Positions 1 through 8,901 of a stretch of 64,000 bases of DNA are shown piece after piece (within the stretch, counting starts at the first letter, position 1; each line of letters starts with the position of its first letter). Where the stretch lies: assembly GCF_005222845.1 (NCBI RefSeq), contig NZ_STFZ01000012.1, positions 1 through 64,000 on the forward strand, read 5' to 3'. This DNA comes from Rhizobium sp. FY34. GTDB lineage: Bacteria > Pseudomonadota > Alphaproteobacteria > Rhizobiales > Rhizobiaceae. The translations under genes and the position numbers were made by a program. The notes under the pieces are model-generated. The model was given only the letters and a program-made list of their open reading frames with translations, made no database searches and was not told the DNA's origin.

Positions 1-90
1 TCCAGAACGAAGGACTTCGTCGCTAGCAGCGCCGCCGCCCTCGTCAGTGATCGGGGTTATAGATCCAGCAATTTCATACGTCAACTGCAT
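1..90 (-). CDS. possible N-terminus of a protein continuing off the left edge
   Basis: An ATG on the minus strand at 90 opens a frame that stays open to base 1, giving about 30 residues beginning MQLTYEIAGSITPITDEG. The composition looks protein-like (glycine and acid rich after residue 15), but the family is not recognisable and the ribosome-binding site is poor. The plus-strand frame starting at base 1 is also open, to about base 99, so the direction is not proven. Confidence 0.3.
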   Translation of the reverse strand, partial: MQLTYEIAGSITPITDEGGGAASDEVLRSG

Positions 91-389
91 TTTTTCTGAA
101 ACCGGATAAAAAACGTAAGTAATTGAAAAATATCAGTTTATTTTGTTGTCGATGGGAAAATAGGCAGGTCATGGCGCCATTTCAGGCAAAATGGCCCGGT
201 TTTTCTCGAGGATGGAGCGTTCTGTCTGCGAGATGGGAGACCTGCCGTTCGGCACATCTGAGGACCTATTGCATAAAGGGAGGAGCAGACCTTGCCGCTT
301 GTCCTTGGCCAACAGCGCATGCGATAGAATAGTGGTTTGAATGTTCATCTCCGCCGCAGCCGGCGGCCTCCAGCAGAAAGTCAAACGCC
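91..389. other. intergenic region without a convincing gene
   Basis: This AT-richer stretch separates the left-edge fragment from the purC-like gene. The short frames here have no family resemblance. One weak stem (GCCATTT at 176-182 with AAATGGC at 189-195) is followed by a five-T run at 200-204 and could be a plus-strand terminator. No operator or RNA gene is evident. Confidence 0.4.
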
Positions 390-1334
390 GTGCATCTTCT
401 CGCCGAAGCCTTCATTGCCGAACTGCCGCATTATTATCGGGGCAAGGTCCGTGACAATTACGATCTGGCAGATGGGCGGCGGATCATCATCGCCAGCGAT
501 CGCCTGAGCGCCTTTGACAGGAATCTTGCTGTTATTCCGGACAAGGGCCGCGTGCTGACGCAAACGGCACGCTACTGGTTTGAGAAGACCGCAGATATCT
601 GCCCAAATCACGTCCTGTCCTATCCGGACCCGAATGTAGTGATCGGCAAGCGGCTCGATATCCTGCCGGTCGAGATCGTCGTTCGGGCCTATCTGGCTGG
701 CTCCACCGGCACCTCGCTTTTGACACTCTATAAGAAGGGCGCGCGCCATCTCTATGGTCTTCACCTTCCAGACGGGTTGCGCGACAATGAAATCCTGCCC
801 CATCCAGTGATCACGCCGACCAGCAAGGCCTTTGACGGCGGTCATGATGAACCGCTTTCACCAAGCGACATCCTGGAGAGCAAACTGCTGACCGCCGCAC
901 AATGGGAAACCGTCAGCGCCTATGCGCTGGCGCTGTTTGCCCGCGGGCAGGCGCTTGCGGCAGAGCGTGGCCTAATTCTCGTCGATACGAAATACGAGTT
1001 CGGCGTGGATGAGGCTGGCACCATTATTCTCGCCGATGAGATCCACACGCCAGACAGCAGCCGCTACTGGATCGCCGGCAGCTATCCGGCGCGATTTGAG
1101 CAAGGCCAGCGGCCGGAAAGCTTTGACAAGGACTTCGTGCGCGCCTGGGTATCGGAACGCTGCGATCCCTATCACGATGAGATCCCGCCGATCCCCGCCG
1201 ATCTCATCGAAGCCACGGCTGGCGTCTATCGTCATGCCTTTGAGAGCATTACCGGCATGCCGCTCGCGCCGATTTCGCCGGATACCGATATCCTCGAGCG
1301 CATTCGCAGTAACCTTGCGGCCTATTTTCCGTAA
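390..1334 (+). CDS. purC: phosphoribosylaminoimidazole-succinocarboxamide synthase, long form
   Basis: SAICAR synthase joins CAIR and aspartate with ATP use in de novo purine synthesis in the cytoplasm. The 314-residue protein has the N-terminal GKVRDNYDL and SDRLSAFDR nucleotide-binding motifs (residues about 18-50), [11 protein letters not shown] in the middle and DTKYEFG with [12 protein letters not shown] near residues 195-225, all typical of the family. It is about 60 residues longer than the usual 240-255-residue bacterial PurC and resembles the roughly 300-residue Ade1-like form. The GTG at 390 is used because the frame is closed by a TAG at 330 and offers no other start. It stands alone ahead of the tetR gene; rhizobia often also carry a short purC elsewhere, so this may be a paralogue. 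Confidence 0.88.
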   Translation: MHLLAEAFIAELPHYYRGKVRDNYDLADGRRIIIASDRLSAFDRNLAVIPDKGRVLTQTARYWFEKTADICPNHVLSYPDPNVVIGKRLDILPVEIVVRAYLAGSTGTSLLTLYKKGARHLYGLHLPDGLRDNEILPHPVITPTSKAFDGGHDEPLSPSDILESKLLTAAQWETVSAYALALFARGQALAAERGLILVDTKYEFGVDEAGTIILADEIHTPDSSRYWIAGSYPARFEQGQRPESFDKDFVRAWVSERCDPYHDEIPPIPADLIEATAGVYRHAFESITGMPLAPISPDTDILERIRSNLAAYFP

Positions 1335-1371
1335 TGGTTTGAGCCGGTCGAAACGGGAGGGGACAGAGACA

Positions 1372-1974
1372 GTGCGAAGACCAAGGAGGCGGGCAGAAGA
1401 CACCCGCGAGGAAATTCTAACGACAGCCGAACGCTTGTTCGGCGAGAATGGCATTGCCGGCTGCTCGATTGCCCATATTGCGCAGGCACTGTCCATGTCT
1501 CCAGCCAATGTGTTCAAGCATTTCCATTCCAAGGTGGCGCTGGCAAATGCCATCTGTGATCGGCACATTGATCGCATGATCGAGCGGCTGCAGGATTTAG
1601 ACATGGCGGGGCCGGCACCGCAGCGCCTGCACTGCATGGCTCATCGGCTCATGGATGCGCATCTCGCCTCACTCGAGGACAGCCCTTATATGCTGGAGAT
1701 GATTTTCCTGTTGACGGAAACGGCGATGAACAGCGGACAGCGCTACAAAGATATTCTGGATGGCCTGTTCCTGGATCTCATTCAATACGGCATCGCCACC
1801 GGGGTCTATTTCAGCCGTGACCCCCAACGCTCAAGCCGCGCGCTGGCGGGCGCCTTCGCAAGCGTGCTGCACCCGGTGTTTCTGGCCCATACGCCAGTCG
1901 AAGAACTGCGCCAGAGATGCGATGAAATTGTCGATCTCGTGAACTGCGGATTGCAAAACCCCCTTGCTAAGTGA
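1372..1974 (+). CDS. TetR-family repressor next to an RND efflux operon
   Basis: A 200-residue transcriptional regulator. Residues about 10-55 form a TetR helix-turn-helix (TREEILTTAERLFGENG, then a recognition helix around SMSPANVFKHF); the rest is the variable ligand-binding half. The GTG at 1372 is chosen over upstream in-frame starts, which would overlap purC, because GGGAGGGG lies about 10 bases before it. The gene is followed on the same strand by adaptor, permease and outer-membrane factor genes, the arrangement of AmeR-AmeABC in Agrobacterium and BepR in Brucella. It is inferred to repress that pump through the inverted repeat overlapping its own stop codon. Confidence 0.85.
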   Translation: MRRPRRRAEDTREEILTTAERLFGENGIAGCSIAHIAQALSMSPANVFKHFHSKVALANAICDRHIDRMIERLQDLDMAGPAPQRLHCMAHRLMDAHLASLEDSPYMLEMIFLLTETAMNSGQRYKDILDGLFLDLIQYGIATGVYFSRDPQRSSRALAGAFASVLHPVFLAHTPVEELRQRCDEIVDLVNCGLQNPLAK

Positions 1975-1996
1975 CGATTTGTAACATACGTCACTT
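1969..1996. promoter_or_regulatory. candidate TetR operator before the RND operon
   Basis: AAGTGACG (1969-1976) and CGTCACTT (1989-1996) form a perfect 8-bp inverted repeat with a 12-base spacer. It overlaps the stop codon of the tetR-family gene and lies about 120 bases before the adaptor start. Size and position suit binding by the adjacent TetR protein; the link is inferred. Confidence 0.55.
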
Positions 1997-2113
1997 TGTA
2001 GTTTGGCAAGCCATGCCCGACATAGACATATTTTGTCTTGCCGCGGCGGCCCTTGCGCTCCACTATTTCCACCTGCCTTTACAGGTTCGACTGCCCTTCA
2101 ATTGGATAGCACC

Positions 2114-3325
2114 ATGACCGCACGCCGTCTTATTATTCCGCTCACGCTTGTTCTTGCTCTGGCGAGCTGCAGTGACCAGGGAAATTCCGGCGCAAGCGCC
2201 GGCAAGCCAGGAGCCGCCGGTGGAGAGCGGCCGCCTGCCAAGGTAAGCGTGGTGGTGATGAAGCAGGGCGAACAGCCATTGACGCGTGTCTTGCCGGGCC
2301 GCGCCGTGGCCTACCAGACCGCTGAGGTTCGCCCGCGCGTCAATGGCATGATCGAACAGATCGCCTTCAAGGAAGGCAGCGAGGTCAAAGCCGGCGACCT
2401 GCTCTACAAAATCGATGACGACACCTATTCGGCCCTTCTCGAGGAGGCAAAGGCCACTCTTGCCAAGGCCGAAGCCAGCATTCCAAGCGCCCAAGCAAAC
2501 CTTGCCCGCTACGAGCGGCTGGTCAATAGCGGCGCAACGCAGATTGAATATGAAAATGCACGCGTGACACTCTTGCAGGCGCAGGCCGATGTCGCCCAGG
2601 CAAAGGCTGCCCTGCAATCGGCGCAGATCAATCTGGGCTATACGGAAATCAAGGCCCCCTTTGACGGCCTGACCACGATTTCGACCGTCAGCATCGGCAA
2701 TATCGTGACAGCAAACCAGACGACGGCGCTCACCACCTTGCGTCGCCTCGATCCGATCTATGTCGATCTGACCGATTCGAGTGCCAATCTTCTGGAACTG
2801 CGCTCAGCCATCGCTGCCGGTCGCCTGAAGGGAAACCAGACGGAAGCCGACATCACGCTGACGCTCGAAGACGGCACCAAGTATGACAAGACCGGCAAGG
2901 TCGATATGGCTGAAATGGCCGTCAGCCAGACGACCGGAACATACCAGATCCGCGCCGTATTCGCCAATCCGGATGATATCATCCTGCCCGGCACCTATGT
3001 GCGCGCAACCGTCATCGTCGGCTATGAAAACGGCTTCCTCATTCCGCAGCGTGCTGCAACGCGCAGCCCGGCCGGCGTTCTTTCGGCAAAATTCCTGACC
3101 GCCGACAATAAAGTCGAAACGCGGACCTTCGAAGGCAGCGAGCTTTCCGGAAACAGCTGGATTGTCACAAGCAATGTGAAGGATGGTGATCGACTGGTCG
3201 TCGACGGTCTCCAGCGGATTGCCGATGGTGCGCCTGTCTCACCCGTGGAAGCCACCATCAATGACAAGGGCTTCGTCGTCGAAGCTCCCGCGGCCAATGC
3301 CGCAACCCCTGCAGCGAAACCATGA
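2114..3325 (+). CDS. RND efflux periplasmic adaptor lipoprotein (AcrA/AmeA/BepD type)
   Basis: The 403-residue membrane-fusion subunit bridges the inner-membrane pump and the outer-membrane channel. The ATG at 2114 begins a lipoprotein signal, MTARRLIIPLTLVLALASC, so Cys19 would be lipidated; the upstream in-frame extension has no such signal and is rejected. Then come a first beta-barrel/lipoyl half (RPRVNGMIEQIAFKEGSEVKAG), an alpha-helical hairpin (residues about 110-170) and a second lipoyl half (YTEIKAPFDGLTT), followed by the C-terminal barrel and a Pro/Ala-rich tail. It is first in the pump operon, 41 bases before the permease gene. Confidence 0.9.
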   Translation: MTARRLIIPLTLVLALASCSDQGNSGASAGKPGAAGGERPPAKVSVVVMKQGEQPLTRVLPGRAVAYQTAEVRPRVNGMIEQIAFKEGSEVKAGDLLYKIDDDTYSALLEEAKATLAKAEASIPSAQANLARYERLVNSGATQIEYENARVTLLQAQADVAQAKAALQSAQINLGYTEIKAPFDGLTTISTVSIGNIVTANQTTALTTLRRLDPIYVDLTDSSANLLELRSAIAAGRLKGNQTEADITLTLEDGTKYDKTGKVDMAEMAVSQTTGTYQIRAVFANPDDIILPGTYVRATVIVGYENGFLIPQRAATRSPAGVLSAKFLTADNKVETRTFEGSELSGNSWIVTSNVKDGDRLVVDGLQRIADGAPVSPVEATINDKGFVVEAPAANAATPAAKP

Positions 3326-3366
3326 TCGGCCGCTGGCACGGACAAACAGGCGTCAAGGGGTAAACA

Positions 3367-6300
3367 ATGGCTACTTTCTTCATTCATCGCCCGATCTTTG
3401 CCTGGGTGATTGCAATCATCATCATGCTCGGCGGGGGCATGGCAATCTTCAGCCTGTCGATCGCACAATATCCTGAAATCGCGCCGACGACCGTGCGCAT
3501 TCAGGCCAGCTACAATGGCGCAAGTGCGGAGACGGTGGAAAAATCCGTCACGACCATTATTGAAGACGGCATGACCGGACTTGATGACCTGACCTATATG
3601 ACGTCATCATCCAGCACCGGTTCAGCAACCGTGACGCTGACCTTCGGCAATTCCATCGATCCGGATATTGCCCAGGTACAGGTGCAGAACAAGCTGCAAC
3701 TGGTTCAATCGCAGTTGCCCGACGTCGTTCAAACCGCCGGCATCGAAGTGACGCGATCCACCTCCAGTATCCTGCTGGTCGGTGCGCTCGTCTCCACGGA
3801 TTCCAAGCTGCGTCCGGTGGAGCTTGGCGACATTTTCTCGACGCAGATCGAAGACCAGATCAAGCGCCTAGAAGGCGTCGGCAGTATTCAGGTCTTCGGC
3901 ACGGGCTACGCGATGCGCGTTTGGCTTGATCCGTTCAAGCTGAACAAGTTCCAGATCACGCCCAATGACGTGACTTCGGCCATCGAGGCCCAGAACACGC
4001 AGGTCTCTGTCGGCTCGATCGGTGCCCAGCCCATCATGGAAGGCCAGCAGATCAGCGTCACCGTGACAGCCCAGAGCCAGTTGCAGTCGGTCGCGGATTT
4101 CCAGTCCATCATTCTCAAAACCGAAACCGATGGTGCAACCGTTCGCCTGAGCGATGTTGCGCGCATCGAGATCGGCCAGGAAAGCTATTCGACCAATTCG
4201 CGATCGAACCGCAAGCCAGCAACCGGTTTTGCCGTCAATCTGGCAACCGGCGCCAATGCGCTGGACACCGCCGCACGGGTGAAAACCGCTCTCAACGCGA
4301 TTGCGCCAACACTGCCTGCGAATGTCGCCATCACCTATCCCTATGACACGACGCCCTTCGTGCAACTGTCGATCGAGAAGGTGGTGCATACGCTGATCGA
4401 AGCCATCATCTTGGTCTTCGTCGTTCTTCTCATCTTTCTGCAGAACCTGCGTGCCACGCTCATTCCCATGATCGCGGTGCCCGTGGTACTGCTCGGCACA
4501 TTCGGCATCCTGGCCGTCGCCGGTTACTCGATCAATACGCTGACCATGTTCGCCATGGTTCTGGCGATCGGCCTGCTCGTCGATGATGCGATCGTTGTCG
4601 TGGAAAACGTCGAGCGAATCATGACCGAGGAGGGCCTGTCTCCGCTAGAGGCGACGGAAAAGTCGATGGGCGAGATCACCGGCGCGATCGTCGGCATTGC
4701 GCTCGTGCTGACCGCAGTCTTCATCCCGATGGCATTTTTCGGTGGTTCCACCGGCATCATCTACCGGCAGTTCTCCATCACCATCGTCTCGGCCATGCTG
4801 CTTTCTGCGCTGGTTGCCATTGTGCTGACGCCGGCGCTGTGCGCCACCATGCTGAAGCCCGCCAAGCACCACGGCGAACGCAAAGGATTGGCCGGCTGGT
4901 TCAACCGAAATTTCGACCGAACCACCAATGGCTATACCTCGACTATCGGCTTTCTGCTCAAGCGTCCGCTGCGGGTCATGCTGATGTTCGTCGTCATTCT
5001 GGGCAGTTGCGGCTGGCTTTTCCTGCGCATGCCAAGCTCCTTCCTTCCGCAGGAAGACCAGGGCGTGCTATTCACCATCGTTCAGTTGCCGAATGGCGCC
5101 ACCACGGCCCGCACGGAAGAAGTGGTGAAAAAGATCGAGGATTATTTCCTCGACAAGGAAAAAGATGCGGTTGAGGACGTGTTTGCCGTGGCCGGTTTCT
5201 CCTTCACCGGCTCCGGGCAGAACTATGCCATGGTCTTCACCAAGCTGAAGGACTTTGACCTCCGCAGCGATCCCAAACTGGCGGCATCGGCAGTTGTCGG
5301 GCGCGCCATGGGCTATTTCTTCACGCTACGCGACGCGACCGTCTTCCCGTTGCAGCCTCCGGCCATTCCGGGCCTCGGCAATTCCAGCGGCTTCTCCATG
5401 TATCTCGTCGATAGCGGCAAGACAGGGACGCAGGCGCTCACGGGGGCATCACAGCAACTGCTTCAGGCAGGCGGCGGCAATCCCACTGTCACGGCCTTGC
5501 GCTCCAACAGTCCGCCCAGTGAAACCCAACTGCGTTTCCTGCTCGACCAGGAAAAGATGGGCGCCATGGGCCTCGACATCGCCACCGTCAATTCCATGCT
5601 GACAACGATCTTTGCCGGACGTGACGTCAATGACTTTACTCTCAACAATGAGCTAAAGCCTGTCTATGTGCAGGGCGATGCGCCCTACCGCATGCAGGCA
5701 GATGCCATCAACAGCTGGTTTGCCCGCAATAGCACGGGCGAAATGGTGCCCTTCTCATCGTTTACTCGATCCGAATGGGTCAGCGGCGCGCCGACACTCA
5801 GCCGCTTCAACGGCGTCAGCGCGATTTCCATGGAAGGTTCAGCAGGTCCGGGCGTAAGCTCCGGCACGGCGATGAACACGATGGAACAGCTGACATCGCA
5901 GCTGGACGGCGGCTATTCCGTCGCCTGGCAGGGTATCTCCTATCAGGAGAGATTGTCTGGCTCGCAGGCGCCTCTGCTTTATGCGCTCTCGGTCCTCATC
6001 GTGTTCCTGTGCCTTGCCGCACTCTATGAGAGCTGGTCTATCCCCTTTTCGGTCATCATGGCGGTTCCCATCGGCGTTCTCGGCGCCGTCGCCGCGGCCA
6101 CGCTGTTTGGACAGTCGAATGACGTCTACTTCAAGGTCGGTCTGCTGACGACGATCGGCCTGGCGGCCAAGAATGCGATCCTGATCGTGGAATTCGCAAA
6201 AGACCGTCAGGCGGCGGGTGTCGGCCTCATCGAGGCAACGCTGGAGGCTGCAAAACTGCGTCTTCGACCGATTATCATGACCTCGCTCGCCTTCATTCTG

Positions 6301-6471
6301 GGTGTCGTTCCGCTGGCCATTGCAACCGGTGCAGGCTCTGCGGCACAAAACTCGATCGGCATCGGCGTGCTGGGGGGTATGCTTTCTGCAACAGTCCTCG
6401 GAATTTTCTTCGTACCCTCGTTTTTTGTGGTGGTGCGCCGGCTTTCCCGAGGTAGAAAACCTTCAAATTAA
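3367..6471 (+). CDS. RND multidrug efflux permease, HAE1 family (AcrB/AmeB/BepE type)
   Basis: The 1034-residue inner-membrane proton-drug antiporter is full length for the HAE1 family. It has the N-terminal FFIHRPIFAWVIAI helix, a porter domain, the TM4 relay aspartates in GLLVDDAIVVVENVERIM and the relay lysine in GLAAKNAILIVEFAKD. A strong AAGGGG-type ribosome-binding site precedes the ATG. It would form a trimer with the adaptor and outer-membrane factor encoded on each side, exporting amphiphilic drugs, bile salts or plant compounds; the substrate cannot be told from sequence. Confidence 0.93.
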   Translation: MATFFIHRPIFAWVIAIIIMLGGGMAIFSLSIAQYPEIAPTTVRIQASYNGASAETVEKSVTTIIEDGMTGLDDLTYMTSSSSTGSATVTLTFGNSIDPDIAQVQVQNKLQLVQSQLPDVVQTAGIEVTRSTSSILLVGALVSTDSKLRPVELGDIFSTQIEDQIKRLEGVGSIQVFGTGYAMRVWLDPFKLNKFQITPNDVTSAIEAQNTQVSVGSIGAQPIMEGQQISVTVTAQSQLQSVADFQSIILKTETDGATVRLSDVARIEIGQESYSTNSRSNRKPATGFAVNLATGANALDTAARVKTALNAIAPTLPANVAITYPYDTTPFVQLSIEKVVHTLIEAIILVFVVLLIFLQNLRATLIPMIAVPVVLLGTFGILAVAGYSINTLTMFAMVLAIGLLVDDAIVVVENVERIMTEEGLSPLEATEKSMGEITGAIVGIALVLTAVFIPMAFFGGSTGIIYRQFSITIVSAMLLSALVAIVLTPALCATMLKPAKHHGERKGLAGWFNRNFDRTTNGYTSTIGFLLKRPLRVMLMFVVILGSCGWLFLRMPSSFLPQEDQGVLFTIVQLPNGATTARTEEVVKKIEDYFLDKEKDAVEDVFAVAGFSFTGSGQNYAMVFTKLKDFDLRSDPKLAASAVVGRAMGYFFTLRDATVFPLQPPAIPGLGNSSGFSMYLVDSGKTGTQALTGASQQLLQAGGGNPTVTALRSNSPPSETQLRFLLDQEKMGAMGLDIATVNSMLTTIFAGRDVNDFTLNNELKPVYVQGDAPYRMQADAINSWFARNSTGEMVPFSSFTRSEWVSGAPTLSRFNGVSAISMEGSAGPGVSSGTAMNTMEQLTSQLDGGYSVAWQGISYQERLSGSQAPLLYALSVLIVFLCLAALYESWSIPFSVIMAVPIGVLGAVAAATLFGQSNDVYFKVGLLTTIGLAAKNAILIVEFAKDRQAAGVGLIEATLEAAKLRLRPIIMTSLAFILGVVPLAIATGAGSAAQNSIGIGVLGGMLSATVLGIFFVPSFFVVVRRLSRGRKPSN

Positions 6472-6513
6472 CCTTTGATTGGCCTGAACGTTAATTTCTT
6501 GATGAGATCACAG

Positions 6514-6542
6514 AAGGCACATCCGCAGACCGGATGTGCCTT
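6514..6542. repeat. strong intercistronic hairpin between permease and outer-membrane factor genes
   Basis: AAGGCACATCCG (6514-6525) pairs perfectly with CGGATGTGCCTT (6531-6542) around a five-base loop. There is no long T run after it, so it may be an RNA-stabilising or processing element, or a leaky terminator that lowers expression of the third pump gene. Confidence 0.6.
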
Positions 6543-6588
6543 GGTGCTCAAACCGATGAATCGATCGTCGCTTAACCAGGATGAACTC

Positions 6589-8022
6589 ATGACCTCCATT
6601 CGCGCAGCAGCTCCTCTTGTCATGCTCCTGCTTTCCAGCTGCGTGCTCGGTCCCGATCACAAGGCTCCCGAGATGACCTTGCCCACGAAATTTGCCGAGG
6701 GCGGCGTGGCGAGCAACGGCGACCTTTCGCAGCAAGCCTGGTGGACGGCATTCAACGACACGCGTTTGAATGGCTTTATCGCCAAGGGCCTCGACCAGAA
6801 TCTCGACATCCTTGAGGCCATGGAGCGAATCAACCAGGCGGAAGCCAACGTGGTATCGGCAGGCGCAAATGGCCTTCCGTCGCTCACCCTGTCTTCCCAG
6901 GCTGGCCGCAGTGGCGTACGTGGCTGGAGCGGCGGGACCGATACACCGGCAGCGACTGCAGCATCCGGCTCGCTCGACGTCTCCTGGCTCCTCGATCTCT
7001 TCGGTCGCTACAAGCGATCCAAGGAAAGCGCGCTGGCATCCCTCGACGCTGCCTATTCCAATGTCGATACGGCGCGCCTGACGCTCCTGTCCTCGGTTGC
7101 CTCTGCCTATATCGACGTGCGCTACTATCAGGAGCGCATTTCGGTGGCGCAGCAGAACCTCAAGTCCCGCCGCGAAACGCTGGACCTGACCAAGCTGCAG
7201 CTGGAAGCCGGCGCCGCATCAAGGCTTGACGTCGTGCAGTCCGAAGGTCTGGTAAACTCGACGCTTGCCGATATTCCGGGCCTTGAAACATCCTTCCGCC
7301 GCGCCGCCCACCGTGTCGCCACCCTGCTTGCCCTGCCCGCCTCGTCGCTGATCAGCGATCTGCAACGCGGTTCCGGTCAGCCGGTGGCGCGAATCAACCC
7401 GAAGGCAGGCGTTCCGGCCGATCTTATCCGCAACCGGCCGGACATCCGCGCTGCCGAACGCCAGTTGGCAGCAGCCGTGGCATCGATCGGCGTTGCCGAA
7501 GCCCAGCTCTATCCCAGCATCAGCCTGGGTGGTTCAATCACCCCCGGCTATACGCGAGTCGCCGGTGGATCGGAATCCGGACGCCTGTCCTGGTCCTTCG
7601 GCCCCAGCCTGAACTTGCCGATCTTCGACGGTGGTCAGCTTCGCGCCAATCTCAGCTCATCCGAATCGCAGGCACGCGAAGCCTATCTTGCCTGGAAGAA
7701 GACGGTTCTCGGCGCTGTCGAGGAAGTCGAGAATGCTCTAGCCGCCATCACCCGTGATGGCCGTGCGGTGGCCGCCCAGCGCGCCACGGTCAGCTCCTAC
7801 CAGGAAGCGCTGCAACTGGCGACAGCCAGCTACCGCGACGGCGCCTCCTCGCTGCTCGACGTTCTGGATGCGCAACGCCAGGTATCAAGCGCACAGGCCA
7901 ATCTTGCCACTGCCATCCAGCAGCAGGCGCAGGACTACGTAACTTTGAGCGTTGCCATCGGCGGCGGCTATGCCTGGGGCAAGGGCCCGACGGTGGTTGC
8001 CGCAGCGGCCACCCAGCGCTGA
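6589..8022 (+). CDS. outer-membrane efflux lipoprotein, NodT/OprM family
   Basis: The 477-residue TolC-like channel takes material from the RND pump across the outer membrane. The ATG at 6589 follows AGGA by about seven bases and gives a lipoprotein signal, MTSIRAAAPLVMLLLSSC, with the lipobox at LSSC; earlier in-frame starts would hide it. The two repeated OEP halves are visible, with LDLFGRY in the first and PNLPIFDGGQLRANL-like sequence (residues about 340-360) in the second, ending in an Ala/Gln-rich helix. It is the last gene of the pump operon, 117 bases after the permease, and is followed by a strong terminator. Confidence 0.9.
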   Translation: MTSIRAAAPLVMLLLSSCVLGPDHKAPEMTLPTKFAEGGVASNGDLSQQAWWTAFNDTRLNGFIAKGLDQNLDILEAMERINQAEANVVSAGANGLPSLTLSSQAGRSGVRGWSGGTDTPAATAASGSLDVSWLLDLFGRYKRSKESALASLDAAYSNVDTARLTLLSSVASAYIDVRYYQERISVAQQNLKSRRETLDLTKLQLEAGAASRLDVVQSEGLVNSTLADIPGLETSFRRAAHRVATLLALPASSLISDLQRGSGQPVARINPKAGVPADLIRNRPDIRAAERQLAAAVASIGVAEAQLYPSISLGGSITPGYTRVAGGSESGRLSWSFGPSLNLPIFDGGQLRANLSSSESQAREAYLAWKKTVLGAVEEVENALAAITRDGRAVAAQRATVSSYQEALQLATASYRDGASSLLDVLDAQRQVSSAQANLATAIQQQAQDYVTLSVAIGGGYAWGKGPTVVAAAATQR

Positions 8023-8040
8023 GACAGCCCGTCATCACCA

Positions 8041-8086
8041 CAAAAGAAAAGCCCCGGATCTCAATGGATCCGGGGCTTTTCTTTTG
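8041..8086. terminator. bidirectional rho-independent terminator
   Basis: A perfect 20-bp inverted repeat (8041-8060 and 8067-8086) has a CCCCGGATC/GATCCGGGG core flanked by A-rich and T-rich arms, so it ends in a T-rich tract in either direction. It lies between the outer-membrane factor gene and the convergent efp gene and should stop transcription from both. Confidence 0.9.
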
Positions 8087-8139
8087 TGGGAAACCCAGTC
8101 GGGGCAGCCTGCACACAGGCCACCCCGTTTTTCGGGCCA

Positions 8140-8709
8140 TCAGTTCTTGGCGCGTTCGACGTAGGAATTGTCTTCCGTTGCGATAACGACACGGATGCCG
8201 GCATCCACATGCGGCGGCACCATGGTGCGGATACCGTTCGACAGCATAGCCGGCTTGTAGGACGACGACGCCGTTTGACCCTTGACGACCGGTTCGGTCT
8301 CGGTGATTTCCAGCGTCACATGGCGCGGCAGTTGCAGCGCCAGCGCAATACCTTCATGCATGGAGAGAATGCAGGTCATGCCTTCCTGAAGATAGGCCTT
8401 CTGGTCACCCATGGTTTCCACGTCCACCACGACCTGGTCGTAGTTTTCCGGGTTCATGAAGTGGAAGCCCTCGCCATCTTCATAGAGGAACTGATGGTTG
8501 ACGTCCTCAACGAAGGCGCGCTCGACCTGTTCGGTCGTGCGCCAGCGCTCCGACACCTTTACGCCGTCAACGATGCGGCGCATGTTGACCTGCGTCACGG
8601 GCGTGCCCTTGCCGGGGTGAAAGTTCTCTGCCGTCAGCACCACATAGAGCTTGCCGTCGACGTCGATAACATTGCCCTTGCGGACGGATGAGGCGATTAC
8701 CTTGACCAT
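8140..8709 (-). CDS. efp: elongation factor P
   Basis: EF-P binds the ribosome between the P and E sites and relieves stalling at proline runs. The 189-residue protein has the KOW-like N-terminal domain, with the modification loop FHPGKGTPV placing Lys34 at its tip, and two OB domains ending in SYVERAKN. The ATG at 8709 follows AGGA on the minus strand; the upstream in-frame codons are not part of the family. The lysine at position 34 fits beta-lysylation by EpmA and EpmB, whose genes diverge from this one 192 bases away. Confidence 0.96.
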   Translation of the reverse strand: MVKVIASSVRKGNVIDVDGKLYVVLTAENFHPGKGTPVTQVNMRRIVDGVKVSERWRTTEQVERAFVEDVNHQFLYEDGEGFHFMNPENYDQVVVDVETMGDQKAYLQEGMTCILSMHEGIALALQLPRHVTLEITETEPVVKGQTASSSYKPAMLSNGIRTMVPPHVDAGIRVVIATEDNSYVERAKN

Positions 8710-8901
8710 GGGATTTCCTTGTGCCTGGCTTGGCTTGTCAGTACCGTGAATGCGTCGTAGAGGACCAGCCATCTGCCGGCGTTCTGGACGCTTTATCTGT
8801 TTTCCACGCGCACCTACCTCAATTCGGCGGAAAGTGGAAGTCTTCGAAGGTCAAGGCCCGGAAGAAAGGCCTAGGACCGATCGACATTCAGGATTTGGAG
8901 C

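Noticed and set aside
176..204. weak stem plus five Ts as a certain terminator
   Set aside because: The stem is only seven base pairs, there is no firm upstream plus-strand gene, and it is mentioned only as a possibility.
1009..1371. N-terminal extension of the TetR gene
   Set aside because: It overlaps purC, is Arg/Ser-rich and lacks homology; the GTG at 1372 has a good ribosome-binding site and begins just before the HTH.
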